DNA from: Nocardia sp. CC227C
Lineage (GTDB): Bacteria > Actinomycetota > Actinomycetes > Mycobacteriales > Mycobacteriaceae
Assembly: GCF_030767025.1 (NCBI RefSeq)
Contig: NZ_JASITE010000013.1
Coordinates: 1 to 64,000 of the forward strand
Direction of reading: 5' to 3'
DNA: 64,000 bases
In this document: positions 34,563 through 42,432 of the stretch, in pieces
Layout: each line of letters opens with the position of its first letter
Position numbering within the stretch: position 1 is the first letter of the stretch
The notes under the pieces: generated by a model
Databases searched by the model: none
Told to the model about the DNA's origin: nothing
What the model saw: only the letters and a program-made list of their open reading frames with translations
Position numbers and translations under genes: made by a program

Positions 34563-34757
34563 CGTGTCCTCTCGGATGTCTGTGCACAGGTTATGAGGTG
34601 TCCATGGTATCCGCACCCCGGAGGTGAACCGTCCGCTCGGTGCAGATGAGGTCGGAACGCCGGTGGTCGGAAACGTCGCGCGCCCCGCGGGCTATACGGT
34701 GGAGGTGCAGACGACAGGCGAATGCACGAGATCGAAGTGATGAAGGGGTCGATGTCC

Positions 34758-35591
34758 ATGCCGTTGGCCACGGTGAACGGAATTTCGCTGAACTACCAGG
34801 TCAAGGGCGACCGCGCCAAGGGCACCGACGTCAAGGGCGGGGGTCCGCTGGTCGTCATGATCATGGGCACCGGCAGCCCGGGGCGGGTGTGGGAGCTGCA
34901 CCAGACGCCCGCGCTGGTGGCCGCCGGGTACCGGGTGTGCACCTTCGACAATCGCGGGATCGCCCCGTCCTTCGAGGCCGCCGACGGCATGACCATCGAC
35001 GATCTGGTGCGTGACACCGCGGCGCTCATCGAATTCCTGGACGAGGGTCCGGCGCTGGTGGCGGGCACCTCCATGGGTGCGCGGGTCGCCCAGGAGCTCG
35101 CGCTCGCCCGCCCCGAGCTGGTGCGCAAGGCGGTGTTCATGGCCGGGCACGGCCGGCTCGACCAGTTCCAGAAGACGCTGTCGCTGGGTGAGCACGAACT
35201 CGACGCCAGCGGGGTCACGCTGCCCGCCAAGTACGACGCCGCCCTCACCGCCGTCATGAACCTCTCCCCGGCCACCATGGCGGACCCGAACGCGGCCCGC
35301 GACTGGCTGGACCTGTTCGAGTTCACCGGCGGCCCGGTCTCGCCAGGTGTGCGCGCGCAGCGCCGTATGGACCACGACTTCGACCGCTTGGCCGCCTACC
35401 GTGCCATCGCGGTGCCCTGTCTGTCCATCGGTTTCGCCGATGACCGAATGATTCCCCCGTACCTGTCCCGGGAGGTCGCCGAGGCCATCCCGGGTGCGCG
35501 CTACCAGGAGGTTCCCGACGCCGGCCACTTCGGCTACCTGGAGCGCCCGGAGGCCGTGAACAAGATCCTGCTCGATTTCTTCGCCGCATGA
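34758..35591 (+). CDS. Alpha/beta hydrolase
   Basis: 277 residues from ATG 34758, which sits 9 bases after AAGGGG; in-frame ATGs at 34722, 34740 and 34752 are possible. The alpha/beta-hydrolase fold is shown by the oxyanion region VVMIMGTGSPGRVWE, the nucleophile elbow AGTSMGARVAQE (Ser105) and the final DAGHFGYLERPE with the catalytic His. The substrate is unknown; the outline resembles non-haem haloperoxidase and ester hydrolase groups. No signal peptide. Confidence 0.88.
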   Translation: MPLATVNGISLNYQVKGDRAKGTDVKGGGPLVVMIMGTGSPGRVWELHQTPALVAAGYRVCTFDNRGIAPSFEAADGMTIDDLVRDTAALIEFLDEGPALVAGTSMGARVAQELALARPELVRKAVFMAGHGRLDQFQKTLSLGEHELDASGVTLPAKYDAALTAVMNLSPATMADPNAARDWLDLFEFTGGPVSPGVRAQRRMDHDFDRLAAYRAIAVPCLSIGFADDRMIPPYLSREVAEAIPGARYQEVPDAGHFGYLERPEAVNKILLDFFAA

Positions 35592-35731
35592 AGGTAACCG
35601 CCAACGCGTAACGCTCGCCTTGCTAGGGTCGAATCAACGTCGGGGGTTCGTTCGACGCTCGTGGCTGACAACCGAGCGGAGCGCGTTCCACCAGCGTTCC
35701 CGTACACAGCGCCAGTATCCAGTGAGGTGAA

Positions 35732-35974
35732 ATGAGCACCAATCCCTTCGACGACGAAGACGGCCGGTTCTTCGTCCTGGTCAACGACGAGGAACAGCAC
35801 TCCCTGTGGCCGGCTTTCGCCGAGGTCCCGGCCGGGTGGCGAGTCGTGTTCGGCGAGGACAGCCGCGCCGCCTGCGTCGAGTACGTCGAGAAGAACTGGA
35901 CGGATATGCGTCCGAAGAGCCTGCGCGACGCCATGGCGGCAGATGACGCGGCCCGTCAGGCCGCTCAGTCCTGA
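35732..35974 (+). CDS. MbtH-family protein
   Basis: 80 residues. It has the complete MbtH signature: NPFDDEDGRFFVLVNDEEQH, then SLWPAFAEVPAGWRVVFGED and ending near TDMRPKSLRDAM, with the conserved Ser-Leu-Trp-Pro and the two Trp residues. MbtH proteins bind and activate the adenylation domains of non-ribosomal peptide synthetases, for example in siderophore synthesis. No synthetase gene is near, so this is an orphan that must serve an enzyme encoded elsewhere. A strong hairpin follows. Confidence 0.95.
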   Translation: MSTNPFDDEDGRFFVLVNDEEQHSLWPAFAEVPAGWRVVFGEDSRAACVEYVEKNWTDMRPKSLRDAMAADDAARQAAQS

Positions 35975-35993
35975 CAGTCGGCGAACAGCCACG

Positions 35994-36016
35994 GCGGCGC
36001 TCGCACCGAGCGCCGC
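35994..36016 (+). terminator. Hairpin after mbtH-like gene
   Basis: GCGGCGCTCG at 35994-36003 and CGAGCGCCGC at 36007-36016 form a perfect 10-bp stem with a CAC loop, 20 bases after the stop codon. Confidence 0.75.
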
Positions 36017-36186
36017 ACCATGAGGGATACAGGGTTACCCGCGCAGAAACGGTTGAACCGGATGCGGCCGCATGACACTTCGCGTGGCATGCGGCCGGTT
36101 CGGTAGCCGTTCTCGTGCTTGGGCATCCCAGCTGGAACCGGTTTCCGCGCAGCCGGTCCATCCAGTTATGATGTCCCCGCTTTCCC

Positions 36187-36261
36187 GCCTCCTTAGCTCA
36201 GTGGTAGAGCACTCGCCTTGTAAGCGAAAGGTCGTCGGTTCAATCCCGACAGGGGGCTCCA
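36187..36261 (+). tRNA. tRNA-Thr (anticodon TGT)
   Basis: 75 bases including an encoded CCA. The acceptor arms GCCTCCT and AGGGGGC pair with one T-G pair, the D arm is GCTCAGTGGTAGAGC, the anticodon loop CTTGTAA gives TGT, and the T arm is GTCGGTTCAATCCCGAC. The anticodon stem has one mismatched outer pair (C against A). The discriminator is T. A recombinase-like gene remnant begins 18 bases downstream. Confidence 0.95.
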
Positions 36262-36279
36262 ACAGGCCGCTACGCGGCG

Positions 36280-36729
36280 CTAGCGCGCGTGGGTCTCCTC
36301 AGGTGTCACGGTAACCACGTCCACCCGCTCCACCAGGGAGTCGGGTATACGCCCGCCCTCGAAGTGCTCCGGTCCCGGGACTATGACCGCCTCCGCGTCC
36401 AAGCGGGTCACCTGCGCCTTCAGCCGTGCCAGTGGCGGGCGGCCGAACTTCGGGTCGTGGACGACCATGTCGGCGAAGTCGTAGCCGAGGCGGGCTGCGA
36501 GCTGCCGAATTCGACTCTGATCCGACAACAGGCTACGACCGGATACATCGGTCCTCGAGTACCCCAATGCCGTTGGCCGATGGCCCATCGTCTGCCTCTG
36601 CTCGTAGTGGTCCGTGCGGCCCTGGGGGCCGTTGAACGCCAGGACCCCTCGCCTGTCGTCCGGCTCGGTTCCGGTGCTGCGCAACTCCAGTACGCCGCCC
36701 GGGAACAGATACAACCGTGAATGCTCCAT
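36280..36729 (-). CDS. Hypothetical protein, resolvase-like C-terminal half
   Basis: 149 residues from ATG 36729, 6 bases after AGAGG (a GTG at 36735 is possible). The C-terminal half (IRQLAARLGYDFADMVVHDP, then RLDAEAVIVPGPEHFEGG) recalls the region of serine-recombinase catalytic domains that positions the helix after the active site, but no catalytic Ser or Arg cluster is visible, so recombinase activity is unlikely. The N-terminal half (SRLYLFPGGVLELRSTGTEP) is unlike it. It starts on the far side of a tRNA gene, a common site of insertion. Confidence 0.6.
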   Translation of the reverse strand: MEHSRLYLFPGGVLELRSTGTEPDDRRGVLAFNGPQGRTDHYEQRQTMGHRPTALGYSRTDVSGRSLLSDQSRIRQLAARLGYDFADMVVHDPKFGRPPLARLKAQVTRLDAEAVIVPGPEHFEGGRIPDSLVERVDVVTVTPEETHAR

Positions 36730-36887
36730 GGCCACCTCTCCGCATCTACAGTGATCGACCCGTCAGAACTCCTGAAGTAGGCCAAATCGGCTGATGAACA
36801 GGCAATTACACGCGGGGATCTCAGCTGCCGACCTGGTAATCTCATCGTGAGATAGTCGACGCTTCCTACGGGCAGCATGGGAGTGAA

Positions 36888-37103
36888 ATGGCAGCGGACG
36901 TGCTCGCTTCGATCGCCGTTCCACCAGCTGTGTGGGATCGCGATCAGACTCGGACGATGCTGGGCCGACGAGACATCGCAGCGCTGCTCCACACGGTTCA
37001 ACAGCACACTGGCGCGAGCCAGCATCGTCTGGCCATGGCCTTGGGAATGTCGCGAGGACGTGTGAACGAGCTGATCAACAGACGACGGAACCTGACCAGC
37101 TGA
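36888..37103 (+). CDS. Truncated XRE-type helix-turn-helix protein
   Basis: 71 residues from ATG 36888. Residues about 28-68 are a helix-turn-helix (IAALLHTVQQHTGASQHRLA, then MALGMSRGRVNELINRRR), after which the frame ends at once. Related actinobacterial regulators continue for several hundred residues, so this looks like the amputated N-terminus of a larger regulator. The TGA at 37101-37103 overlaps the apparent CTG start of the CYTH gene. It could still bind DNA as a short protein. No signal or membrane segment. Confidence 0.6.
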   Translation: MAADVLASIAVPPAVWDRDQTRTMLGRRDIAALLHTVQQHTGASQHRLAMALGMSRGRVNELINRRRNLTS

Positions 37104-37663
37104 TCGAAGCCGAATTCAAGGCGCGCCTGCTCGACGTCGATTCCGTTCGTCGGCGGCTCGAGCGCCTCGCGACGCCCGACGTGGTCCGATATCACGACGT
37201 CTACTTCGACCAACCCGACGAGTTGTTGACCAAGTCCGACCGAGAGTTACGGCTCCGAACAATCGTCGGCGATCGCGGTTCGAAGCACGTGCTGACATTC
37301 AAGGACGCGACGGTCGACCCGGAAACCGGCTCGAAACCCGAGCACGAGACCGTGATCGAAGACCGCGACGCGGCCGAGTCGATCATCGTCCGCCTCGGGT
37401 ACCGCCCGAGAATCGCCTTCACGAAGGACTGCGAGAACTACACCTTCACAATGGCCGGGCGGCAGATGATCGCCACCGTGGTGATGGTCCCCGAGATAGA
37501 CGGCGTCTTCCTGGAGTTGGAGACGCAGGTGTCCGGTCAGGACGAGCTGCCGCATGCGCTGGCGGATCTGCGTGATGCACTCGCGGATCTCGGTGTGGGC
37601 GACGACCAGCTGACCACCGAGCTGTACACGACCGCTGTCGCGGACAGCCGACGGCGGCGGTAG
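37100..37663 (+). CDS. CYTH-domain phosphatase/cyclase, probable CTG start
   Basis: About 187 residues. The N-terminal EAEFKARL is the ExExK motif of the CYTH superfamily (class IV adenylate cyclase CyaB and thiamine triphosphatase), followed by YHDVYFDQPDELLTKSDREL with the substrate-binding basic and acidic strands, and ELETQ near the end. Members hydrolyse or cyclise triphosphates inside the cell. In this frame there is no ATG, GTG or TTG between 37022 and the motif; CTG 37100 would give (M)IEAEFKARLL, exactly the expected N-terminus, and overlaps the HTH stop as CTGA. A mutated ATG is the alternative. Confidence 0.78.
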   Translation: MIEAEFKARLLDVDSVRRRLERLATPDVVRYHDVYFDQPDELLTKSDRELRLRTIVGDRGSKHVLTFKDATVDPETGSKPEHETVIEDRDAAESIIVRLGYRPRIAFTKDCENYTFTMAGRQMIATVVMVPEIDGVFLELETQVSGQDELPHALADLRDALADLGVGDDQLTTELYTTAVADSRRRR

Positions 37664-37823
37664 TCGTCCGGTGCAAACACCGGTCCGGACGCGATCGAAT
37701 TCCACCACAATGAAGTGCGTGCTGACCATTCGTGGCATCTCGTACCTCGTCGACGGCGTCGCCGCGGATTCCGTGCGGGCGGATTTGCAGGTGATCGAGA
37801 CCCGCCCGATCGGGACAACATTG

Positions 37824-37841
37824 AGTTAGGATCACCTAACT
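37824..37841. promoter_or_regulatory. DtxR/IdeR-type palindromic operator candidate
   Basis: AGTTAGG at 37824-37830 and CCTAACT at 37835-37841 are perfect inverted repeats around ATCA, 24 bases before the VOC gene ATG. TTAGGATCACCTAA differs by one base from half of the actinobacterial iron-box consensus bound by DmdR/IdeR-type repressors. Control by iron or another metal is inferred. Confidence 0.55.
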
Positions 37842-37865
37842 TGCTGTCGTTGTTCGGGAGAGCCC

Positions 37866-38606
37866 ATGTCAGAGCACGCGGTCGCCTTCGACCATTTCAT
37901 TCACTGGGTGGACGACATCGACGCCGCGATGGCGTCCTATCGGGATGGTGGCTTCCCGGTCCGGGATGCGCTCGCGATGCCGGGGTTTCGCAATGCCGTC
38001 TGGGGCGTCGACGACGAGCGCTACGTCGAACTCGCCACGGTGGATGACTGGGACGCCGTGGCCACCTCCAAGTACGCGGGGAGCCTGGCGATCCTCAGGC
38101 CCGCGATCGACGCGCTGTCCGCGCCCGGTCCATTGACCTTCGCGGTGGACGTGCCGGACGCGCGGGCGACCGCGGCCCGGTTGCGCGCGGCGGGATACGC
38201 GGTCGACGACATCGAGGTGCGCTTCGAGGAGCAGGGCGTGGGCTTCGTCGAGGTGTTCGTCCGCGACGCGCCCGCGTTCTTTCCCTTCTTCATCACCTAT
38301 GACCCGCCGCGTGCCGAGATCGCCCGCATGCGCGCCGAGCATCGGGCGGCCGAGGGCGTCCACGCCGACGACTCCCCCGATCTGGTCGCCGTGCTGGCCC
38401 GCAGCACCGAACCGGAGGCCGATGCCCGCCTGCTCGCGGAGTTCCTCGGGTGCCCCGTCAGCGGCTCGACGGTGACTCTTCCCGGTGCCGAGGTTCGATT
38501 CGAGGAAGGCGCTACCACCGGACTGTACGGAATCGCGGTCAGCGGCCTCGCCCCGGCGGCAACGCCGACCGAGGTAGCTGGAATGGCGATCATCGCCGAG
38601 CGGTAG
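37866..38606 (+). CDS. VOC/glyoxalase-like domain protein
   Basis: 246 residues. It starts with a glyoxalase-like half (AFDHFIHWVDDIDAAMASYR) with a possible metal His, a middle strand region (LTFAVDVPDARATAARLRAA) and a VOC-like Glu at FVEVFVRDAP; the second half is a shorter, weaker repeat. Such proteins act on small molecules through a metal centre or bind antibiotics; the substrate is unknown. A palindromic DtxR-type box overlaps the likely promoter. Convergent with the SDR gene after 8 bases. Confidence 0.85.
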   Translation: MSEHAVAFDHFIHWVDDIDAAMASYRDGGFPVRDALAMPGFRNAVWGVDDERYVELATVDDWDAVATSKYAGSLAILRPAIDALSAPGPLTFAVDVPDARATAARLRAAGYAVDDIEVRFEEQGVGFVEVFVRDAPAFFPFFITYDPPRAEIARMRAEHRAAEGVHADDSPDLVAVLARSTEPEADARLLAEFLGCPVSGSTVTLPGAEVRFEEGATTGLYGIAVSGLAPAATPTEVAGMAIIAER

Positions 38607-38614
38607 CACGCCCG

Positions 38615-39598
38615 CTAGCCGACGGAGTAACCCGTCTCCAGATCGCCGACCGATTCGGAGAAGCGGAAGCTGACGCCGGTGAGTTGCTCGGACTTCTCCC
38701 ACAGCCGCGCCGCGAGTTCCGGGTCGTCGGCTCCCGGGGTGGGCGGCTTGCGGATCGGGTAGCCCTTGAAGCGGCCCGTCGGGCCGAAGAACTCGCCGCC
38801 GCGCACGCTCGGGTCTACGGCCGCCCGCAGCGTGGGCAGCGCGCCCATCTCGGGGGTCTGCTTCAGCGAATCGAAGAACCACTTGAAGGCCGGGCGGGAC
38901 AGGAAGCGGACGACCGGGCCCAGATTCTGTTCGAAATCGGATTGGGCGACACCGGGATTCGCCATTGCCGCGACCAGCCTGGCGTCGGTGCCGTTGAGGC
39001 GGCGCTGCAATTCGGCGATGAAGAGCTGCACCGCCAGTTTGGACTGCGCGTAGGCGTGCAGGCCGCGGTAGTCCCGGCGCTCGAAGAACAGGTCGTCGAC
39101 GTCCACGGCGTCCATGGACTTGCCGAACGCGCCGCTGGTGACCGATACGACCCGGGCGGCGGGCGCGGCAAGCAGGCGGTCGAGCAGCAGGCCGGTGAGC
39201 GCGAAGTGGCCGAGATGATTGGTGGCGATGGTGATTTCGAAATCGTCCTCGGTGCGCTCCGGCCGCATGGCGGCGGTGCCCGCGTTGTTGATCAGCAGAT
39301 CGATGTGCGCGAACCGGTCGCGAAGCTGCCGCGCCGCCGCGTGCACCGATGCCTGCGCGGCGAGATCCAGTTCCACCAGCGACAATTCGGCATCGGGTGC
39401 GCCGACGCGAATGGAATCGGCCACCAACTCGGCCTTGTCGAGATTGCGACAGGCCAGCACCACGTGCGCCCCGCTGTCGGCGAGCAGGAAGGCCGTGGCC
39501 ACGCCGAGTCCGGCACTGGCTCCGGTGACGACGGCGACGCGGCCGTGCAGATCCGGTATGTCGGCCGCGGTCCACTGCGGCTGCTGTGTCTTGCCCAC
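38615..39598 (-). CDS. Short-chain dehydrogenase/reductase at the end of the mce4 operon
   Basis: 327 residues from GTG 39598, preceded by AGGAAGATC; upstream ATG 39640 is possible. Classical SDR: TGASAGLG for NAD(P) binding, NNAGTAAM, Ser in VVSVTSGAFG and YAQSK as the catalytic Tyr-Lys pair. The outline resembles retinol-dehydrogenase/protochlorophyllide-type SDRs of the extended length. It lies 43 bases after the last Mce-associated gene on the same strand and may be co-transcribed; a lipid or sterol substrate is plausible but inferred. Confidence 0.88.
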   Translation of the reverse strand: MGKTQQPQWTAADIPDLHGRVAVVTGASAGLGVATAFLLADSGAHVVLACRNLDKAELVADSIRVGAPDAELSLVELDLAAQASVHAAARQLRDRFAHIDLLINNAGTAAMRPERTEDDFEITIATNHLGHFALTGLLLDRLLAAPAARVVSVTSGAFGKSMDAVDVDDLFFERRDYRGLHAYAQSKLAVQLFIAELQRRLNGTDARLVAAMANPGVAQSDFEQNLGPVVRFLSRPAFKWFFDSLKQTPEMGALPTLRAAVDPSVRGGEFFGPTGRFKGYPIRKPPTPGADDPELAARLWEKSEQLTGVSFRFSESVGDLETGYSVG

Positions 39599-39641
39599 GC
39601 GATCTTCCTGAGTCCTAAGGTCTTTCGCTGACCTCAGCACT

Positions 39642-40133
39642 CTAGATCGGGTCGACGTCGGCCACCAGCCAGCGACCGTCCTCGCGGTCCAGTTGCACCT
39701 TCAGGCGGCTGGCGTCGTAGGTGCCCTTGGCGGGATCCTTGCCGGTGCTGCGCTGGTTCAGGAAGATCATGACCTCGGTGTGGTCGGCCTCGGCCCTGAT
39801 CACGCCGCTGCCGGTCACGGTGGCCTGCACCACGAGTTCCTTCTCCTTCGCGCCCGGCGCGAGAACGGTTTCGGTCACCTTCTTCCAGTCGGCCTTGAAG
39901 TCATCGGTCATATCCTCGGTGACCTCGGCCATCTGGGTGTCGATGGTCTTGAAGTTGTAGCCGAACATGCCCTCCACCGCACGGCGGGCAACCACCAGCG
40001 AATCCTCCCGAGCCTGTTCGGCCCGCTGATCCCGCAGGTACCCGTAACCCACCCAGGAGCCGACCGCCACGGCGGCGACGAGCAGCAGGCAGGCGCCGAT
40101 CAGCAGGTAGCGGTCACGCGATCGCGCGCTCAT
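39642..40133 (-). CDS. Mce-associated membrane protein 2
   Basis: 163 residues. One membrane helix (YLLIGACLLLVAAVAVGSWV at about 9-28) is followed by an extracytoplasmic domain of the Mce-associated type with VVARRAVEGMFGYNFKTIDT and a C-terminal DREDGRWLVADVDPI. Such proteins are encoded at the ends of mce operons and are thought to stabilise the Mce transporter complex. The start overlaps the stop of the gene before it by 4 bases. In M. tuberculosis the equivalent place is Rv3492c. Confidence 0.92.
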   Translation of the reverse strand: MSARSRDRYLLIGACLLLVAAVAVGSWVGYGYLRDQRAEQAREDSLVVARRAVEGMFGYNFKTIDTQMAEVTEDMTDDFKADWKKVTETVLAPGAKEKELVVQATVTGSGVIRAEADHTEVMIFLNQRSTGKDPAKGTYDASRLKVQLDREDGRWLVADVDPI

Positions 40134-40993
40134 ATCACCATCTCCATCCGCGTCGCGGCCAAACCCTTGTCGGTGTGGGCGATGGTCACCCGGAACCGGA
40201 ACTGCCGCTGCTGCGGCCCTTCCGCACCGGCATTGGTGAGGGTCTGCTTGACGGCCACCAGCACGATGGCGGAGTGATCATCGGAGCTCTCGATGGCGGC
40301 GTCGATGACCTCGCCCTTGGCGCGCACCTCCGCCTTCTGCACGATTCCGGCGTAATCGTCCTTGCGCTGGTCGTATTCGGCGGCCAGCTCACCCGAGGTC
40401 ACCTCGAGCACCCGCTTGATGTCGTCGGAGGCGGTATCGGCACTGATATTGGTGATGTTGAGCATGGCCTGCTTGGCCGTCTGCACGTAGTCGGCGCGCA
40501 GGGCGTTGTCCGCGGCGATCTCACCGCGCAGGTGCACGAGGTAGCCGGTGCCGCCCATGAGCACCACGGCCAGCAGCACCGCGGCCACCGCCACGATCCG
40601 CTGCCAACCGACGCCCGCGGCCGAAGGAGCTGCGGGCCCCTCGGACGCGACGGTCGTCGGCGCGGACGGACCCGGGGAAACCGCGTCCGCCGCGGCGGGT
40701 GGCTGCGGAACCGATTCGGCCCCATCGCCTTCCGCGGCCTTGTCGAGCAGCACCGGCTGGGCGGTCAACGGTTCGGCCGACTCGGTCTGCCCGTCGCGCG
40801 CCACGGGTTCGGTGGCCGTGGTCTCTTCAGGCTTGCCGAGTTCGACGGTGGCCGTCGCCTCGACGGTCCCGCCCGCTGCCGACGCGGTGGCCTCGGGCAC
40901 CCGTGAGGTGCCGGCCGCCGCTTCCGGCGGCGGCCCCTCCGAGCGCACCGCGCGCCGCCGGTTTCGGTTCGTCACCCCACCGGTATCACTCAT
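40130..40993 (-). CDS. Mce-associated membrane protein 1
   Basis: 287 residues. A long, Pro/Ala/Glu-rich, disordered cytoplasmic N-terminus (about 1-125) precedes one membrane helix (IVAVAAVLLAVVLMGGTGYL) and an extracytoplasmic domain with YVQTAKQAMLNITNISADTA and a Lys/Glu-rich region. It is of the same family as the next gene and corresponds in position to Rv3493c; the disordered N-terminus is longer. Overlaps mceF and the next gene by 4 bases each, so the block is translated together. Confidence 0.92.
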   Translation of the reverse strand: MSDTGGVTNRNRRRAVRSEGPPPEAAAGTSRVPEATASAAGGTVEATATVELGKPEETTATEPVARDGQTESAEPLTAQPVLLDKAAEGDGAESVPQPPAAADAVSPGPSAPTTVASEGPAAPSAAGVGWQRIVAVAAVLLAVVLMGGTGYLVHLRGEIAADNALRADYVQTAKQAMLNITNISADTASDDIKRVLEVTSGELAAEYDQRKDDYAGIVQKAEVRAKGEVIDAAIESSDDHSAIVLVAVKQTLTNAGAEGPQQRQFRFRVTIAHTDKGLAATRMEMVI

Positions 40994-42432
40994 CGCATCT
41001 GCTCCTGCACCATCGCTGTCAGACTCGTCGGGATCACCCCGGAGCCGTCCGGTCCGATATTGGCCTGACGGTACATGCGGCCGTCGGGTCCGAGCACGGT
41101 CCCGGTACGCGGATCGTACGACCGCGTCTCGACCGACGCCGGTTGGGTCGCGCCGGCCGGAGCGCCGGGCGCACCGCCCTGCGGCTGCTCACCGGCATCG
41201 CCCGACGGCGCCACCGGATTCGGCGGGCCGAAGGGCGGATTGTCGCCCAGCGGCACGAATCCCCGCGGATCCCGGCAGAGTTCCGGGGTGGGCGCGCGCT
41301 TGCCGGGAACCTCCATGCAGGGGGTGTTGCGGATTCCGCGAACCGCGAACGGCGCATCCTGCGAGACCTTGCAGTACAGCCCGCCCGGGGTGTCCGGCGC
41401 ATCCCGCAGTGCGGCCGAACGCCGCTGATCGGCGGGCAGGAAGCCGGTGGTACAGCCCTGCGGGTCGTTGACGCTGACCATGAAGTCGACCATGGCCCCG
41501 TACTCGAGCGGACCGTTGAGCGCGACCGTCAGCAGCGCTCCGACCAGCGGCGGGAAGACGACCAGCAGCTGTTCGACGCCCGGATCGTAGATGTAGCTGA
41601 CCTGTGCGACGCTGGCGAGATTGCGTGCGAGCAGCGGCAGCGTCGGATTCAGGTCCTGGAAGAGCCGGGTGGCGCTGGTGGCCGCGCCCGGGGTCTTGCT
41701 GAGCACATTGCGCAGCGCCGGATCGTGTTCGCGCAGTTGATCGGTCAGCGTGGCCAGATCCGCGGTCCACGATCGGATCGCGGCATCGGATTCGATCTGG
41801 GTGTCCAGCAGCGGGCCGATCTGATCGATCAGGGCCTTGGTGGCCTCGGAGTTGTTCCGCGCCTCCTGGACGAGCAGGGAAGCGGAGTCGAGGAAGCGCT
41901 GCAGATCCGGCCCGGCACCGTTGAACGCCCGGAAGGCGTCGTCGATGACCTGCCGCAGCTTGGTGTCGGCGACGCTGTTCAGCAGCCGATCGGTCTGTTC
42001 GAGCAGCGTGCCGACGTCCTGCGGCAGTTTCGTGCGTTCCACCGGGATGACCGAGCCGTCGGACAGGGTGCCGCCCGTGGTGTTCTCGGCCGGAAGCAGG
42101 TCCACGTACTGCTCGCCGACCGCCGACACGCTGCGCACCCAGGCGTCCACGTCGGCGGGGATCTTGTAGTCGCTGTCGATCGAGAGTTCGGCGTTCACGC
42201 CCTCCGGCGTCAGCCGCACCGCCGTCACCTCGCCGACGGTCGTACCGCGATAGGTCACATTGGCGTTCTCGTACAGCCCGCCGGTCGCGGCCAGTCGCAC
42301 CGTCACGTCGTAGCGGCCGATGCCGACCATGGCGGGCAGTTGCACGTACGTACCGCTCATCACGGTGATGCCGATGACCGTCAGCACCGAGAAGATGACC
42401 AGCTGGATCTTGACGAAGCGCGTGAGTTTCAC
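40990..42432 (-). CDS. mce4F: Mce4-type protein MceF
   Basis: 480 residues. An N-terminal membrane anchor (VKIQLVIFSVLTVIGITVMS) is followed by the MlaD/MCE domain (YDVTVRLAATGGLYENANVT, then YRGTTVGEV), a long helical region and a Pro/Gly-rich tail. MCE proteins form a hexameric tube that carries lipid across the envelope to the YrbE permease; mce4 systems import cholesterol in Mycobacterium and Rhodococcus. It is last of the six mce genes, and its start overlaps the mceE stop by 4 bases. Confidence 0.95.
   Translation of the reverse strand: MKLTRFVKIQLVIFSVLTVIGITVMSGTYVQLPAMVGIGRYDVTVRLAATGGLYENANVTYRGTTVGEVTAVRLTPEGVNAELSIDSDYKIPADVDAWVRSVSAVGEQYVDLLPAENTTGGTLSDGSVIPVERTKLPQDVGTLLEQTDRLLNSVADTKLRQVIDDAFRAFNGAGPDLQRFLDSASLLVQEARNNSEATKALIDQIGPLLDTQIESDAAIRSWTADLATLTDQLREHDPALRNVLSKTPGAATSATRLFQDLNPTLPLLARNLASVAQVSYIYDPGVEQLLVVFPPLVGALLTVALNGPLEYGAMVDFMVSVNDPQGCTTGFLPADQRRSAALRDAPDTPGGLYCKVSQDAPFAVRGIRNTPCMEVPGKRAPTPELCRDPRGFVPLGDNPPFGPPNPVAPSGDAGEQPQGGAPGAPAGATQPASVETRSYDPRTGTVLGPDGRMYRQANIGPDGSGVIPTSLTAMVQEQMR

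Noticed and set aside
36280..36729. Active serine recombinase beside the tRNA
   Set aside because: No catalytic Ser or Arg cluster and no DNA-binding tail; only a weak resemblance of the C-terminal half.
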